The notes under the pieces were generated by a model, which was not told the origin of the DNA, made no database searches, and saw only the letters and a list, made by a program, of their open reading frames with translations. Both the position numbers and the translations under genes were made by a program. From Celoporthe dispersa (Eukaryota > Ascomycota > Sordariomycetes > Diaporthales > Cryphonectriaceae), in contig WAID01000001.1 in NCBI GenBank assembly GCA_016584495.1, positions 1,054,001-1,118,000 on the forward strand: DNA of 64,000 nucleotides, given 5' to 3'. This document shows, piece by piece, positions 11,701-24,089 of the stretch (positions within the stretch are counted from its first letter, which is position 1; every line of letters begins with the position of its first letter).

Positions 11701-14700
11701 CTGTGTGGTACCGTCGGAAAGGCAGACGCTGGACCTCTGGTCAGAGGGTGTGCACTCGCAGGGTGAAGGTGGAAGAAGTGGTGTCTCCGTCGTGGTGCTC
11801 CAGAACCCACCGGGGACGGTGGTTCATGAGAGGACAGTGGCCTCGATGCCATGGGTTCCCGTCTATGTCCTGGGTTGGCCGTTGGTACACCAAGGCTCGG
11901 TACGTCACGAAGTCTCTGGGGTGGGAGACCTGAAGGCTGCATACAGGTTGTCTGTACACCTCTGGAGACAGCCGCAGGCCATAGCAGCAAGGTTAAGGTG
12001 TTGGGCCCGGGGTTGGTAATACTTTGTAAGTACATGTTGGTCGAAGGCTGTACATGGGACCCCCAAGGGAGCAACCTACACGGGCCGCAGCGGCACAGAG
12101 GTTAGTCTGGCCGGTGGCCCTTGTCCATGCATCGATATATGCCGGTGCATGGAGAGGTCCACCGGTTGGTGGATACGGCCAAAAGTTCCCCTTGTTGATG
12201 CCAGGAACCCTTCGGGAGGGGCTATCCATCCCGGAACCTGCCGCAAAATCGTTGCCGTCACGACTATTGATCTCTACCAGCTCCACATGCCGTTGCTCAT
12301 CTCGAGGTTCCTGCCCTGCAGCCGGCTGTCAGTAACGAGTACATATGGGGCAGGGACGCATAGGTCACGGAGACAACCGGGCCCGTTGTGAGCACAGCAC
12401 GCTGAGAACTTAGGCAATGTACATGTACAAGAGCACTTGGGTCGCTGGGTTCCTTCTAGTCCCATGATACCATAAGATCAGGAAAAGTCTCAGTACTTTA
12501 TCCACACCTCCAAGTCATAGCATACTTGTTTCTTTGAGTTCGTGACGAAGCCTCCTCTGCCGGCGCAGAATCCCTCTGCACAGTTGGACATTGAGCCCGC
12601 GGCATTGATCTTGGCGGCTATTCCTCGGGCACTACAGCTGTCAGAGAGAAGGTCGGTACAATACCTGGGTGCTTGTGGGGTGTTCCCGCATGTCATTGAT
12701 GACGCTGCGGGAGGCAAGGGGCGCAGGAGGAGCAGAGTCCTGAGGCCAAGGGCCCTTGAAGCAGTTGGGTCATTACCCAGTGTTTGAGCTGCCCACACTC
12801 ACGTCCGCGAGCACGAGATGTACGCTCCATTAGCATGCCTGGACTTGTGCAAGCGCGGTTGGTGTACCACCTCGACATCTATCTGAACATGATCAAGGTA
12901 CTTTGGTAGAAGCCCCACGTAGACCGATTCATGCATCACATCGACGCTGGATCGAACTCTTGACGAGGGTCACCCGGGGAAGGAAGGCGTAAGCCCAGAC
13001 GCTGCGTTTAGAAACTAGCCGGCACAACCAACCCTCCTTTGGCCAACGGGGTTGGGTTGGCCCCAACATCTCCTAGCAATTTCACAAACGACGATACGTT
13101 GTCGCGATTGCAACCTAGCAGGTGGGCCTGTGAGTATGGAAAATGAGAAGGAACCCGTCAAGCGTGGTCTTCTCCCGTGAGCCGCTTGAATACATTGCCG
13201 CTGTCCTGACTCCTAGTAGAGCCACGGCGTAGAGTGGCGTCTTCGTTGGAAACTGGAGAAAAGACGGGCGGTAGAGCGTGAGGGCGTCTTATCATCCAGG
13301 ATCATGACGGTCCTCTAGCTGCCACAAGACCCGCAAAATTCCAAATGAGGAGTGATCCTCTGAACAAGAGGCATCTGACGCCGCCCTGGCTGGCCGAGCC
13401 GGCAAGACTGTGGGCTAGTTTCGGCAAGTCAACACGATCACTCCGGCCCTGCACAGTATAAAAGCTTAAGAGGCGGTACAAGGCGAGGGTATGCTTCTCT
13501 GGAGCTGGGTGGGTAAGTGGCCAACCGGCAGCAGAGAGAAGTCGGCTTATTCAAGCCGCACTGGTGCTCGGTATGCGTGGTGCAGCAGACACCCGTGGAT
13601 GTCGTGGAACATGCCATCCGTACTTTAGTAGCGCGAATCGGGAGAGGTGCATGCGCTGCTTGCCATCTGGTGACGGCGCTGTGTGGCCTGGCCACCTCGT
13701 CGGCCCACCAAGTGGGAGAACAACCTGCCGCCCGAGATGTGGCACCAGGTTCGCCCAGTCAGAGAGGTGAAGGTGGTCAGTTGGGACCAAGTAGACAAGG
13801 TGTTCTCTGTGCCTTGCTCAGCGGCATCCGACCCGGGCCAACGAGGCCGATGCTCACAGGTAAGGGCGAAGGGGTTCTGGTACCCGTGCAGTGCACAGGC
13901 GCTTAAGAGCGAGCAGTGGCTGACCAGCTGACGGCACCTCGGTCAACGATCCCGTTGAGGCACCGAGGCCAGCAGACTATGCCATACCCGTTGGCTCGGC
14001 AGATCGGATCAGGATCTGTGGACGAGAGAGATTATATCAGGAAAGCCTTCACCTGGAAGGGCCTTGACGGTTGGAATACACAGTATCGCCACGGACCCTG
14101 ATGATGGGTGACGATAAGTGGAAACGGGGCACTGGCAGTGCAAAGCTCCTGTTGACCTTCATGGACTGCCAACTGTGGGTCCATCTAGTGCTCAAAGTAA
14201 AGCTGATCATCCACAAGGGTCGCTCCAACAGGATAGTTGACCAGGAAAGTGGACGGAGACGGGTGGGAGGGAATATCTTTGAGAGAGAGCGAGAGAGAGA
14301 GAGTGTGTGTGTGGTGTGGGATTCAATGGTTGATGGACTTTTGCTTGACTGGAGCTTCGTCCTGTCAAGGATATTGAGAGTAAATATCCCTGTCTGTCAG
14401 ACCGGGGGTCTCCTGTCAGAGCTGCTCGTTATGATTGGCTATCATCCTCTAAGAGGCAGAGAGGGAGGGTCTGTGCTTGAACAACGGCCTAATTACATAA
14501 GACAGACTTTGGGACTTCCTCTTGATTGTGGAGAAACCCGGCTCATCCCCCACAGCCATGCTCATTTATCAGGCCTCGTCACCCTGTCCATACTCAGTGC
14601 AGCAGGACCCTCACCTGACCTGCAGCTAACTATTTTGAGTCAACTGTTTTAATCATTCATGGCTCTGCTCATCAGTGGCCCCCTTATTTCTACTCCGTGG

Positions 14701-17700
14701 TCATGTCGTCTGCGCCTATGTTGGCCTGGCCTAGCATGGCCTGGCGGTACTACGTACGTACTAGGATCCTCCCCCAAACCTCCTCGGAGTTGTCTTCCTG
14801 CCAAGGCAGGCCTGCTTCTCCAGTGGTTCGCTTAGGAGCCGGTCTTCAGTACTTCATCTCGTTAGCCTGCCAGTCACAGCACGCCGCCTGTTCGTATCAA
14901 CGTTCCCTAACACAACCCCGTCTTTAGGAACCGGGTCCTGAGAGAGATCTGGGGGCATCAGTCGAGCAGGATCCCTTGTCGTGTGAGAAAAGCCCCACAC
15001 TCGAGGGCGATCACCGTTACTGCTATGTACTGTTGCGCGTTCTGAGACCAGAGAACGGAGCTGGCGTTGTTCTCGTCCCTGTTGGCATACCGTGGCTCGC
15101 TGGCCTCGTTTATTGCATGGCCCAAGGATGGCCTACCTTCCCTGCTTGCTCGCTGCGCGGTGAAGTCACCTGAAAGATCCAGAGTATGGAGTGTAGGTAT
15201 TCTGTATACACTTACACATGGTCCTCCCGGATTAGATCTCGTGCCCTGCACCTACACCGGTCATGACTAGCCTCACTGCTCCTCAGCGCGGGCCTCACCT
15301 GCTATCCTTTTCTTATACATCATGTTCTAGCTGTAGAGACGCCTGGCGGTGCGGATGACTACCTGCAACACCCCTCGAGCGCCCGCCACATGCTCGAACT
15401 GCCCTGGCTCTTACATATCCACGGCGCCGCCGCAATATACTCGACCAATTAGGAGGCATACATTTGTCGGGCGCGATCACTGATTCAAATTGCAGTCGGT
15501 GCGCTAGGCATTTTCGCAAGGTGAGCGACCTTTTCACCGGTTTCTGAGGAGGTTGCATCGTTCATTATGCTTCGACGGCTGCCGCGATAGCCATCGAGCC
15601 GCAATCCCCCCCCCCCCCCTAACGACCAACTGCATTCATTTCATGCAGAGGATGGCATGGTGCATGCACCATGTGGGCGTTGCATTACATCACTGTCACA
15701 CTCGGTTCGGCGCTTGTTGGCGTCAAGAGCCTCGCCTTGTGAGGCGTTCCAGGACCAATCAGGATCGAGCCCGAGGCGACTCTCGCTCTTCATCACAACA
15801 ACAACATGCACCGACATCGGTTGTGTATAGAGACGGTCGAACTTGTGCGTGACGGCGTCGCTCGCTCGCGCTAATCAAGGCAGATTCTGTCTAAATACAG
15901 ACTCTCGCTAAGTTGGCTGGCTGGCTCGGACTGTCTCGGACTGGTCCAAGTCCTGAACATCGAGAACGGCATGATGCCTACCGCGTCGCCGGTACCCATT
16001 GGAGGGCTTGCTCCACTTTCTCTGTTTTGTTCTCCTGTCCACTTGTTCTCCTCTCAGACATCAGTCAAGACCGTCGAGAGATCGAGGGGAGTGCGTGTCA
16101 GGGTGAGGATGCTCTTAGCCCCCACATGCGAGCCGGTGTCCCGATACGGCCCTGATATTCTCACTGACTACGTGCTCCGCCTGAGTTCGCATCAGAGGTC
16201 ACGGCCAGTGTAAAGAATGCCTGTCACTCGATTCTCTTCAAATGCACGAGCTACGCAAGAATACGGCCTGCAGAGCTTACAGTCCTCATCCAGTGATCAT
16301 ATAGGATATGTATATATACATATTAGCCTCGACACTAGTGTTCTTTTCCCCCCAGCAACAAACCCCTCAAGAATGATGAAAACTCTCATTTCCGATTACC
16401 CTATTCGTGATGCGGGATTGATCAGTGCATCATGTGCTTGTGAGAGCCCGAGTGTATGCCGTAGCACTGGAGCCAACCGACTGCAGGCACGTCTTTTACT
16501 TTACAAGAGATGACAAGATTGTATATCACGAACGGGGGATGGTTGCGCAGGCAGCCACAACCGCTAGTCAAGATCTTTTCAGGAGCTGCAAGGTATTCTT
16601 GCGGAGTACAATGCCTCAGGGCCGAATCCGATCTTGAACCGCAGCAGAAGTACGGCCACAGACTGCCTGCCAACCTAGTGTGGTAGGCTTGAATACTCAT
16701 CTGAATAGCTGCTAAAGCTAGGCATGGGCACTTGCTATGGCTACTATCCTGAGCATGGCAGAAGGCAGGCCCTTTGAGATACTGCGGACCAGCTGATGTG
16801 TTGCTCTGAAGATCGTTACTGGCGCGTGGAAGGCTGCACCAACTCGCTCTGCTAGGAAGGGCGCCGACAGCGTAAAGCCAGAGATCACAGTGCTTCTCTA
16901 GAGCAAGGTACTCTCTTGGCATGAGCCCTGTTCTACTTCCCTGTCCTGGGTCATTGACATTTGGCAGGAGCGACACGGGCATTCTCCTCACTTGCAGCTG
17001 CCGTGTCGCTGGGACACCAACCATGAAGCATAAAAACATCGTAGAGCAGGAAGGAACTAGCAGAATCCCCCTCAATCCCAGAGCCTTGAATACTTTTTTT
17101 CTTTCCTTTTCTCTCCCAACTTCTGCGCAGTCATGATCTCAATTGACCACTTTGTCGCATCTGTGAGAATCTTGAGCTGTTGACGCAGCTACAGGAGCTG
17201 GCAGACGAGCCCTGCGAGCCTCATCTCACACGCACCAACCGAAGCGCCCAAAATAACATCCGATAGGCTGCATAGAGAGATTTCATGTTGCATCAGACAG
17301 CCACAACAACGCCAGATGGTGCGCTATTGGTGTGTTTACGAAAATCTCATTGGATGTTGGGTTACTTCATCAGCCTTGAACATGCTTTCACGCGCGGAAG
17401 ATAGGCGGGGGACCCAAGCTGTCGGAGCCGCCTGGCATTCGACCCCCCGCTGCCTCGTTCTGCAAGCCGTTGGTTCCATACAGGACGACTCTCGTGATCT
17501 GCAGGCTATTAGGAATCATCAAGGAAGTTCAAAATGTGAGGAAAGGTCGGGCAGCGATAGTGCGAGAACAAGATCTCACTAGTAAGCCTCATGAAGTCCC
17601 GGAATCTCTTCTCCCCCCCTATCTCATGCAGGCGTACGACTACCACCACCTCCTTCTCGGCGGAGCAATATCCATCATCCTGCGGGTGTTGGTCAAACCC

Positions 17701-20700
17701 TACACGCAAGTATTCAGTACCACCTGGATTCTCTCCCAGCTTGGCTCCTCCTCTCAGGCAAGCTACACCTCATGAGGACGTGATGGGCCAGGCCTGTGTG
17801 CTGAGGCCCTGTCTGACCCCCTTCTCACACCTGCCCAAGGAGGACAACGTTGGTTCATCTCCTGTCCGACACACCCTCCCCGGTTCCATGAAGAGGAGGA
17901 GGGTGTTGATCCGTGTCATGATTCTCCACGTCCTCGCGCAAGAGTCATGCGGAACCCATGTAGGAGAGGCATCCTGCTGACGATCTGGCTGCTGACCTTG
18001 ACCTACCCTGGACCCGGGATAGGTGTGTGTGCTCGGCGTGATATCGTCGCTGCTGTGCAGATGACAAGTGTTGTGTGTGCACCAATCGTGGGCGCCGCCG
18101 AGGGGGCCGTGGTGGGCACACCGAGTCCGCATCTCGAGGCCCTTTGGGGGTGGCAACGCCGTCGCCAGTGTAGCATCCCACCTCCCTCTACAGCCTCTAG
18201 ACCGTGCCCGTGATCAGGCTTGCTACGCACACTCAGCTGCAAGCATCCTGATCAGGCACGGAGCGAAGGACATGGCGCATGAGCTGTTGATGAGCTGCCC
18301 ACACCTCGGGCGAGCCCAGTCCCAGGACGATCACAGGAAATGTAACGTGGAAACCAGGCCCAGAGGCACACCGACGCCTCAAACCTTGCGGGGAGAGGGA
18401 ACATCGCTTCGATTTCGTCGCTGCTGTTGGTTCTTCTTCAACACCATCATGACACGGTCAACCACCGATCGCCTCCTCCTGTTGCTGCATGTGGCTCCCC
18501 TTGCTATGCCCGCCCAGCAGTCTTGCGCCGCTGAGGCACACAGCTCGCTACCAGGCTCGTCCATGGAATGATATCACCAACAGGACTGACTGCGCATGAC
18601 GACGGGGGCCCCCTATGCGACTCATCCACCATCATCACACCCTCCACCCCTCCCCTCTGCCATCACCAACGCCCTCTCTTCATGTTGTGAAGACGGGCTC
18701 ACCTTCCAAGATCGTCCGAGGAGGTGACCCTCATACCTGACCTGAGTCGCAACCAGGAGGTCCTGGCGCTGACGGCCCGCTTATAGCCAGCACCGGGACA
18801 CACGGGTGACGGGCGAGAACATCCAAAGTACGCCGAGACACGAGCAGGTACCAGAGAGGGACTCTTAAGTACGTGGAGGTACTTGATGTCTCGATGTAAC
18901 GCGAGACTACGTCTCGACGAATCGGTGTGGCCATCTACACCGTAGGGCACCTGCAGACAGAAATTGCTGCCGAGCCACCCCTTTGGTGGTCAGGTGGACG
19001 TCGTCGCCTTTGTGACTCAGTCACTGATCAGCGCATCCTCCCTCCAGGACTGCGCATCTTCACAGCCCCAGGCGCCTTGTTCGGCTGGACCCAACATCTT
19101 TGATCGAGTACCCTACAGATACTGGCCGACAGCACCTGTCCGCGCAGGCCGGCTCCCGACCGTCCTGTGAGCTCATGGTGGATTCAAGACTGCTGGGACA
19201 GGCCAGGGCTGGTGAGCTTGTCACCATGGGAGGGCTCTACCACATACACCAGCGTCCTCACGGCGTCCTGTCGAGCCGGCTACTTCTGTAGCCACATCGC
19301 CAACAACGGCAGACGACCAGGCAGAATGCTGCTGCTACGGCCGGAACCCAGGCCGCGGTGTCAAGCCACGAACGCATGCGGCGCAGCAGGCCAACAGCAA
19401 TGCTTCAAGCCACAGTGCGTGTCCCAGGCCGGGTGCCTGGCACTCCCTCGTCCGTCCTGAACAGTTGAGAGGCAGAGCAGGCATGAGCAGCCTCGGCAGA
19501 GAACGGCAGACGGCAGAAGCGTCAGGGATGCCTCCGACCGTCCATCCCGCCAGAGCAGGAAAGCTTGGCTCCTGAGCGGCGGGCGTAGGGCTCACACCAC
19601 CCGAGGAGCTGAGGTCGCAGCAGACGTCCCGGGAAATCTTCTTGACATACCCAGGCCGACCAATCACGACCCGTGCTGGCCCCGAAGATGTGCCTCTGAC
19701 CCCAGATCTACCCCGGATTCCCATTCCGAACGGTCTCGTTGCCGACTCCTCGCGGAGCCGCAAGCGTATTCTCCACCTCTGACACCCTCCCTTTTGATAT
19801 CAGTCAGTCCATCTTTTGCATCGTGGTTGTGTCTGGATCAGGAGATGCTGAGGCCCTCACACGCCTGGCCGACGAACCCTCCGCCGACACCCCGCTGGCC
19901 TTCCTCTCGAATAGAGAGCGCCTCCCGCACCCCACTTTTCTACCTCGGATAACAAAGGCTCATTTCCCTCCCCCCCCTGCTTCCTTTCGTCCATGGCCAA
20001 TGGCGTGACCACGTTCTTTCACAGCAGTGGAAAGCAGAGACCCTAGGTGCGGTGTGTGTACTACTGTATGGGCCGGGGGTGGGGGTGGCCTAAGACCCTC
20101 TGACACGCTGGAGCAAGAGAGGGTGAGACCCTTCCGCTCATGACAGCATGGACGTGGCAGGGCTAGAGATAAGCTTGGTGGTCCCCACGATCTCTCATGA
20201 CGGCATGCTGGCAGCTCCCCTGCACTTCCCCTGCCAGCACGCGCAAGACGTGGGCAGTGTTCCCCCATCACGAGGAGATGGACGTTGACATCCAGAGGCC
20301 GTCTCTTTGGCCTGTTCAGATGCAGAGCGCTACGGGGTAGACTGACAAGGCGACGTGGTCTTGGTCCCTGTCGTTGTTGTCGGGTACCAGTCATGGTGGG
20401 CGAGAGGAACTGGAGGATCAGGTCGATATGCAGTCATTGCTCAAGCTGAGCCCTTGTCATGCACCTGTCCCTCCCCTCTGCCCCGCGCCAGGCGCCCCTC
20501 CGACCCATACTGTCTGTACTGTATGTATGTATGTATTTTTTTATTCTTATTTTTTTTTTTTTAAGTTTTTGACGCGGTTGGCTGGCTAGGCTCGGTATCA
20601 CAAGTTAAACAAGCAAGCTTGGCTGGGCGGACAAGAAAGTAGTCCGGACCACCCGGCCTTGGAGGGAGTCGCTAGGATGGACCGGTTTGGGCTACTCGAG

Positions 20701-20721
20701 CCGTGCACCTTTTCGTTCGTC
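11701..20721. other. Long intergenic region, no supportable gene
   Basis: About 9 kb with balanced composition, simple repeats (GA tract near 14280-14305, C14 at 15606-15619) and a palindrome around 16305-16324 (core TATGTATATATACATA). A TATAAAAG occurs at about 13457 without a convincing gene after it. Frames of 217 codons (16422-17075, -) and 193 codons (14071-14652, +) are rejected: no domain, repeat-derived residues, no supporting splice structure. It could hold long non-coding transcripts or distal regulatory DNA, which cannot be told from sequence alone. Confidence 0.55.
15606..15619. repeat. Homopolymer run of 14 C
   Basis: The longest mononucleotide G/C run noticed in the window. It sits in non-coding sequence and is a likely site of length error. 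Confidence 0.9.
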
Positions 20722-20729
20722 CATATAAG
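20722..20729 (+). promoter_or_regulatory. TATA-like box upstream of the 21101 gene
   Basis: CATATAAG about 375 nt upstream of the ATG at 21101. It is followed by a pyrimidine-rich leader (20740-21100) typical of highly expressed ascomycete genes. Several short upstream ATGs lie in this leader, so translational control is possible. Confidence 0.5.
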
Positions 20730-21100
20730 GATGAGCCTTCTCCCTCCAGCCGCCTGAGACTGGAGGATGGGATTTGTTATCTATCTCTCATTCCCTCCTT
20801 GTTCCTCAGTCCTCTACAAAACCAGGTTTTCGCAAAGACACCCGCACACTCCCGCTTTCAGCAACACGAGACGTCACCGCAAACGTCAGCCTTGCTTTCT
20901 CTCTTCCGCTCCCGCTCTACAGCATTCCAGCCAAACCCTGTTCCCGCTCTCTTGGTATTAAAGAAGTTCTCTCTGCCATTCCTTCTCCCTAGCACAAGGA
21001 CGAGACATCAAAGAAAGAAGAAAAAGTCGAACACACAATCCAGCACAGTCCTACTCTACTCTATATCTTCCTACACCGCCAGGACAGAAGATCAGCAAAA

Positions 21101-21358
21101 ATGTCTGCCAGCCGAACCCCCCTCCTCAACTTCCTCCCCTTGGGCCCCGTCACCTCGGCCTCCTTTCCCAAGGCCCAGCAGGCCCAGCCCGCTGCTGCTG
21201 TCCAGCCCGCCGCCGAGCACAAGAGGCGCAGCTCCTCGCTCAGCAGCGACGGCAAGGCCTCCGGCTACCGCGTACTGAAGGTCGCCCCCGTCCACTTTGG
21301 CGAGCACGCGGGCGAGCACAAGGATGACTGGCACGAGGTTGAGGTCGCCGTCGAGTGA
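21101..21358 (+). CDS. Small Ser/Ala-rich conserved-looking protein (85 aa)
   Basis: Single-exon frame starting at an ATG in a strong context (GCAAAAATGTC). Order of features: an N-terminal segment TPLLNFLPLGPV, an Ala/Gln-rich linker, a basic/Ser patch (KRRSSSLSSDG), then a C-terminal module (YRVLKVAPVHFGEHAGEH...DDWHEVEV). I recall small ascomycete proteins of this general layout, but I cannot name a function and make no assignment. There is no signal peptide or membrane segment. Support comes from strong GC3 codon use, the TATA-like box, the long CT-rich leader and isolation in a gene-poor region. Its position between two large intergenic tracts suggests a heavily regulated gene; that is inference. 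Confidence 0.8.
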   Translation: MSASRTPLLNFLPLGPVTSASFPKAQQAQPAAAVQPAAEHKRRSSSLSSDGKASGYRVLKVAPVHFGEHAGEHKDDWHEVEVAVE

Positions 21359-24089
21359 GACTCTTGTTCCCCCGATGCCATGCACGCACGCAAAGACGAC
21401 TACAACTATTACCCCGATGGAGTGTGATCAAACAATCAACCAGTACATCCATCCATCCATCCATCCGGTCGGTCGGTCGTGCATCACACACGGTGATGCA
21501 CGACCCGACCTCAACAAAATTGGGTCTGACCCCAGCGCCGCGGCTTTTTCTTTTTCTTTTTCTTTTTGATTCAATTTCTTTCTTGTCTGGTTGAAGTTTT
21601 GTCTTGACGGAACTATCTCGGGTGTCGATGGTGACTGATTAAATCACGATTCCATTTGTCAAGCAATGTGAAGACTCACAAAAAGAAAGGAGGACCAAAA
21701 AAAAAAAAAAAGGGAAAAAGGAATAGCGGGTCTGGATCTTTCTGGAGGGGGGCAACCTGTCTTCTCTCTTCCGTCATGACCTGCTCGCTACTGGCATCTT
21801 GTCATAGCTAGCTCACAAGTTAGGAAATAAAGCCTATCCTTATCGCCATTCTCTCAAATGCTCTTGAAACAACACTAGGCGACGTGAATTTTTTTTTTAA
21901 GAATTATATTGACTTTTTTCCTTGGTGTAGCGTGGAAAGTGTCACCACCTACCATCGCTAACGGAATACTTGGCAGAGAGAAAAGGAAGGGCAAAAAAAG
22001 GGAAACTATAAGCGGCAGCAAAGAATTGGGCCATGACCCACAGACAAAACTCACCGCTCGAGCTCACAATACATGCATGTGCATTTGCATGCAGATCAGA
22101 TGGTTACATCCCACGTTTCCCCCCCGCGACAGGCCACGCCAGACAGCCGTAGTCCACAGCATCCAGGCTGCAAAGGCTACCGCGACTATCTCTCACTCAC
22201 TCACACACACACACACTCTCTCTCACACACAACAGAAGTAGTCAGGTCTTGCGCAACGAAACGAGACAACCTTTGTCTCCTGCCAAGGTCTTGGTCTGTG
22301 AGACCAGAAACTGCACATCACCACCCCCCCCCCTTTTTTTTTTGCCCTCCCCATAATAGGAGCACGGCCAAGACACTTCTCGGCTCGCACGGCCGCCACT
22401 CTTTCGCCTCACACCCTTTGGTCTTCAGGTCGCGTTGTACCAAGAAGAGATGATCGTCACGTTGTCTCTCTCTCTCTCACAGTCACACACACACACACAC
22501 ACACAAATCTGGTCCAACCACCCCCCCCCCACCCGGCCCCAAGCTTCGCACTCCTACTAGAGTCTGATGCATGTTTTAGCGCGAGTCTAACGCACTCATG
22601 AGCTACCCGCCTGTATACCCCATAGGCTGGGCCCTGGGGAAAAAAAAAAAAAAAGGTAGGCAAGGTTTGTTGATCCATGAGGTGAGAGGAGAGAAAATCT
22701 CGTGTCAGGCATGTGCTCCCGGGTGCTGCGGCCGGAGGTCGCCGTCCGTGGGCGGGGGGCTCTTGTTTCTGGTGCGTGTTGGGGGAGAAGTTTTGAACTT
22801 TAGTTCAATGTACCTGAATCTGTACTGTATGCAGGTGGCTGCTTACCGTTGCAATTGTTTTTTTGGCCGCCGGGCGCGGCGGAGGTACGAGATGACCGTC
22901 CGGCGCCGAGGGATGAGCTCACCTATACGCGCGGGCGTCTAGGTCCGCACACGCACACACACTCGCCGCCTGCATTTCGGATTCCCCAAAACAGCTGTTC
23001 CTTAGATCGAGGCGTCGCGCGGCCAAAGCACGCCACACTGCGAGGGGGGAGAAAGAGAAAGAGAGAAAGAGAAAGGGGGGGGCGGGGGGTTGGGGGCTGA
23101 GCGAGACACGGGCGATCGTCCAACACTCACCTTGCACCTTTCGCAGAGCCTGATGTTTGTCTCTGCTTGCTTCGGGTCAGCACGAGCTCTCGTCAGACCT
23201 CTTGGCTCTTGGCTCCCAGACCAAAAAAACAACACTCCCAGGGCCAGTAACAGAGATGAGATGGTGATCACCCGTCGCCAAGAAGCCGTCCGCTGCAGGC
23301 GGGCATTTTCACCAAGGGGAGGAGTCTCCGGGCTGTCTCGGACCGCTCCGCGTCGCTCGGGCGGTCTGAGGGTGGGACTTGTTCATTAGGCCCTTTTGGG
23401 GGGTGCCTTTCTCTGTAATCATCTGTCGGCTCTTCTTTGTGAAGGGTGCTGTCGAGCTGTTGGTTCTGTGTGCACACCCTGTATGCGTCTAGGTGGCAGG
23501 CGGGATGTGTCTGGCTTCCATGGACAGGAGATCAGGCTGTGAAGTGTCTCCGCTTCTGGCCTGTTTAGTAGATGAGTCTCCTCTTAGGTTCAGCCGTGTA
23601 GTTCAGCCTTGTAGATGTGCGGCTACTACTTCAGGCGGCGCGTTCCTGCTGTTCGAAAGGCTCCGTCAGGACCTAGCGACAACACCTTTCATTACTCCTC
23701 CTCGCTCTAGCCCGAAGCGTTATCCGCATGTGGTGACTCACGCTGACGGGCCACGAGAGCATACACGGCCAAGCGTGGCTTGCAGGAACACAGGGTTGTG
23801 TCTTGTCGTCGTCTTGAAGAAGCTCAGTGGTAGAGGAGACCCATCACCTCCTGGAATTTACTGCACAGGAGCAATTCTTCAGACTTGAGACAATGAGGAG
23901 ATCACATCACACTCTGTTCAAGATGTGTTTATTTTCCTGTAGGCTCCAACAGGACAGTCAGTCCCAGCGAGAATGTAGTGGATGCTTGGATTAGAGAAGC
24001 TATGAAAAGGCTCTATGTATTATGTGGATGAGTTCAGAATTGACTACTTGATTTTTAGACTTCATTGCGAATATGGCATCATCCTGCTC
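21359..24089. other. Intergenic region rich in microsatellites
   Basis: Contains the 3' flank of the 21101 gene, with CATC/GGTC repeats at 21445-21480 and a TTTTTC repeat at 21545-21568. An A15 run lies near 21697. AC/TC tracts occur at 22197-22232 and 22466-22506, and G-rich purine tracts around 23043-23098. No coding region with a recognisable product was found; the 131-codon frame at 23493-23888 (+) looks random. Confidence 0.5.
22466..22506. repeat. (TC)n-(AC)n compound microsatellite
   Basis: A TC run followed, after a short interruption, by about ten AC units. The same order of TC and AC repeats occurs at 22197-22232. Confidence 0.85.

Noticed and set aside
12940..12990. tRNA-like T-loop (GGATCGAACTC)
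   Set aside because: No matching acceptor stem, D-arm or anticodon arm could be found around it.
14071..14652. 193-codon plus-strand open frame
   Set aside because: Includes ERERERES translated from the GA microsatellite; no homology-like motifs or leader.
16422..17075. 217-codon minus-strand open frame
   Set aside because: No recognisable motif, poor codon bias, no promoter or splice context.
20703..21278. 191-codon plus-strand frame overlapping the 21101 gene
   Set aside because: It begins before the TATA-like box and reads the CT-rich leader and then the 85-aa gene in the wrong frame.
22466..22506. CRISPR-like or other spaced array
   Set aside because: Only simple dinucleotide repeats; no repeat-spacer structure, and the host is a eukaryote.
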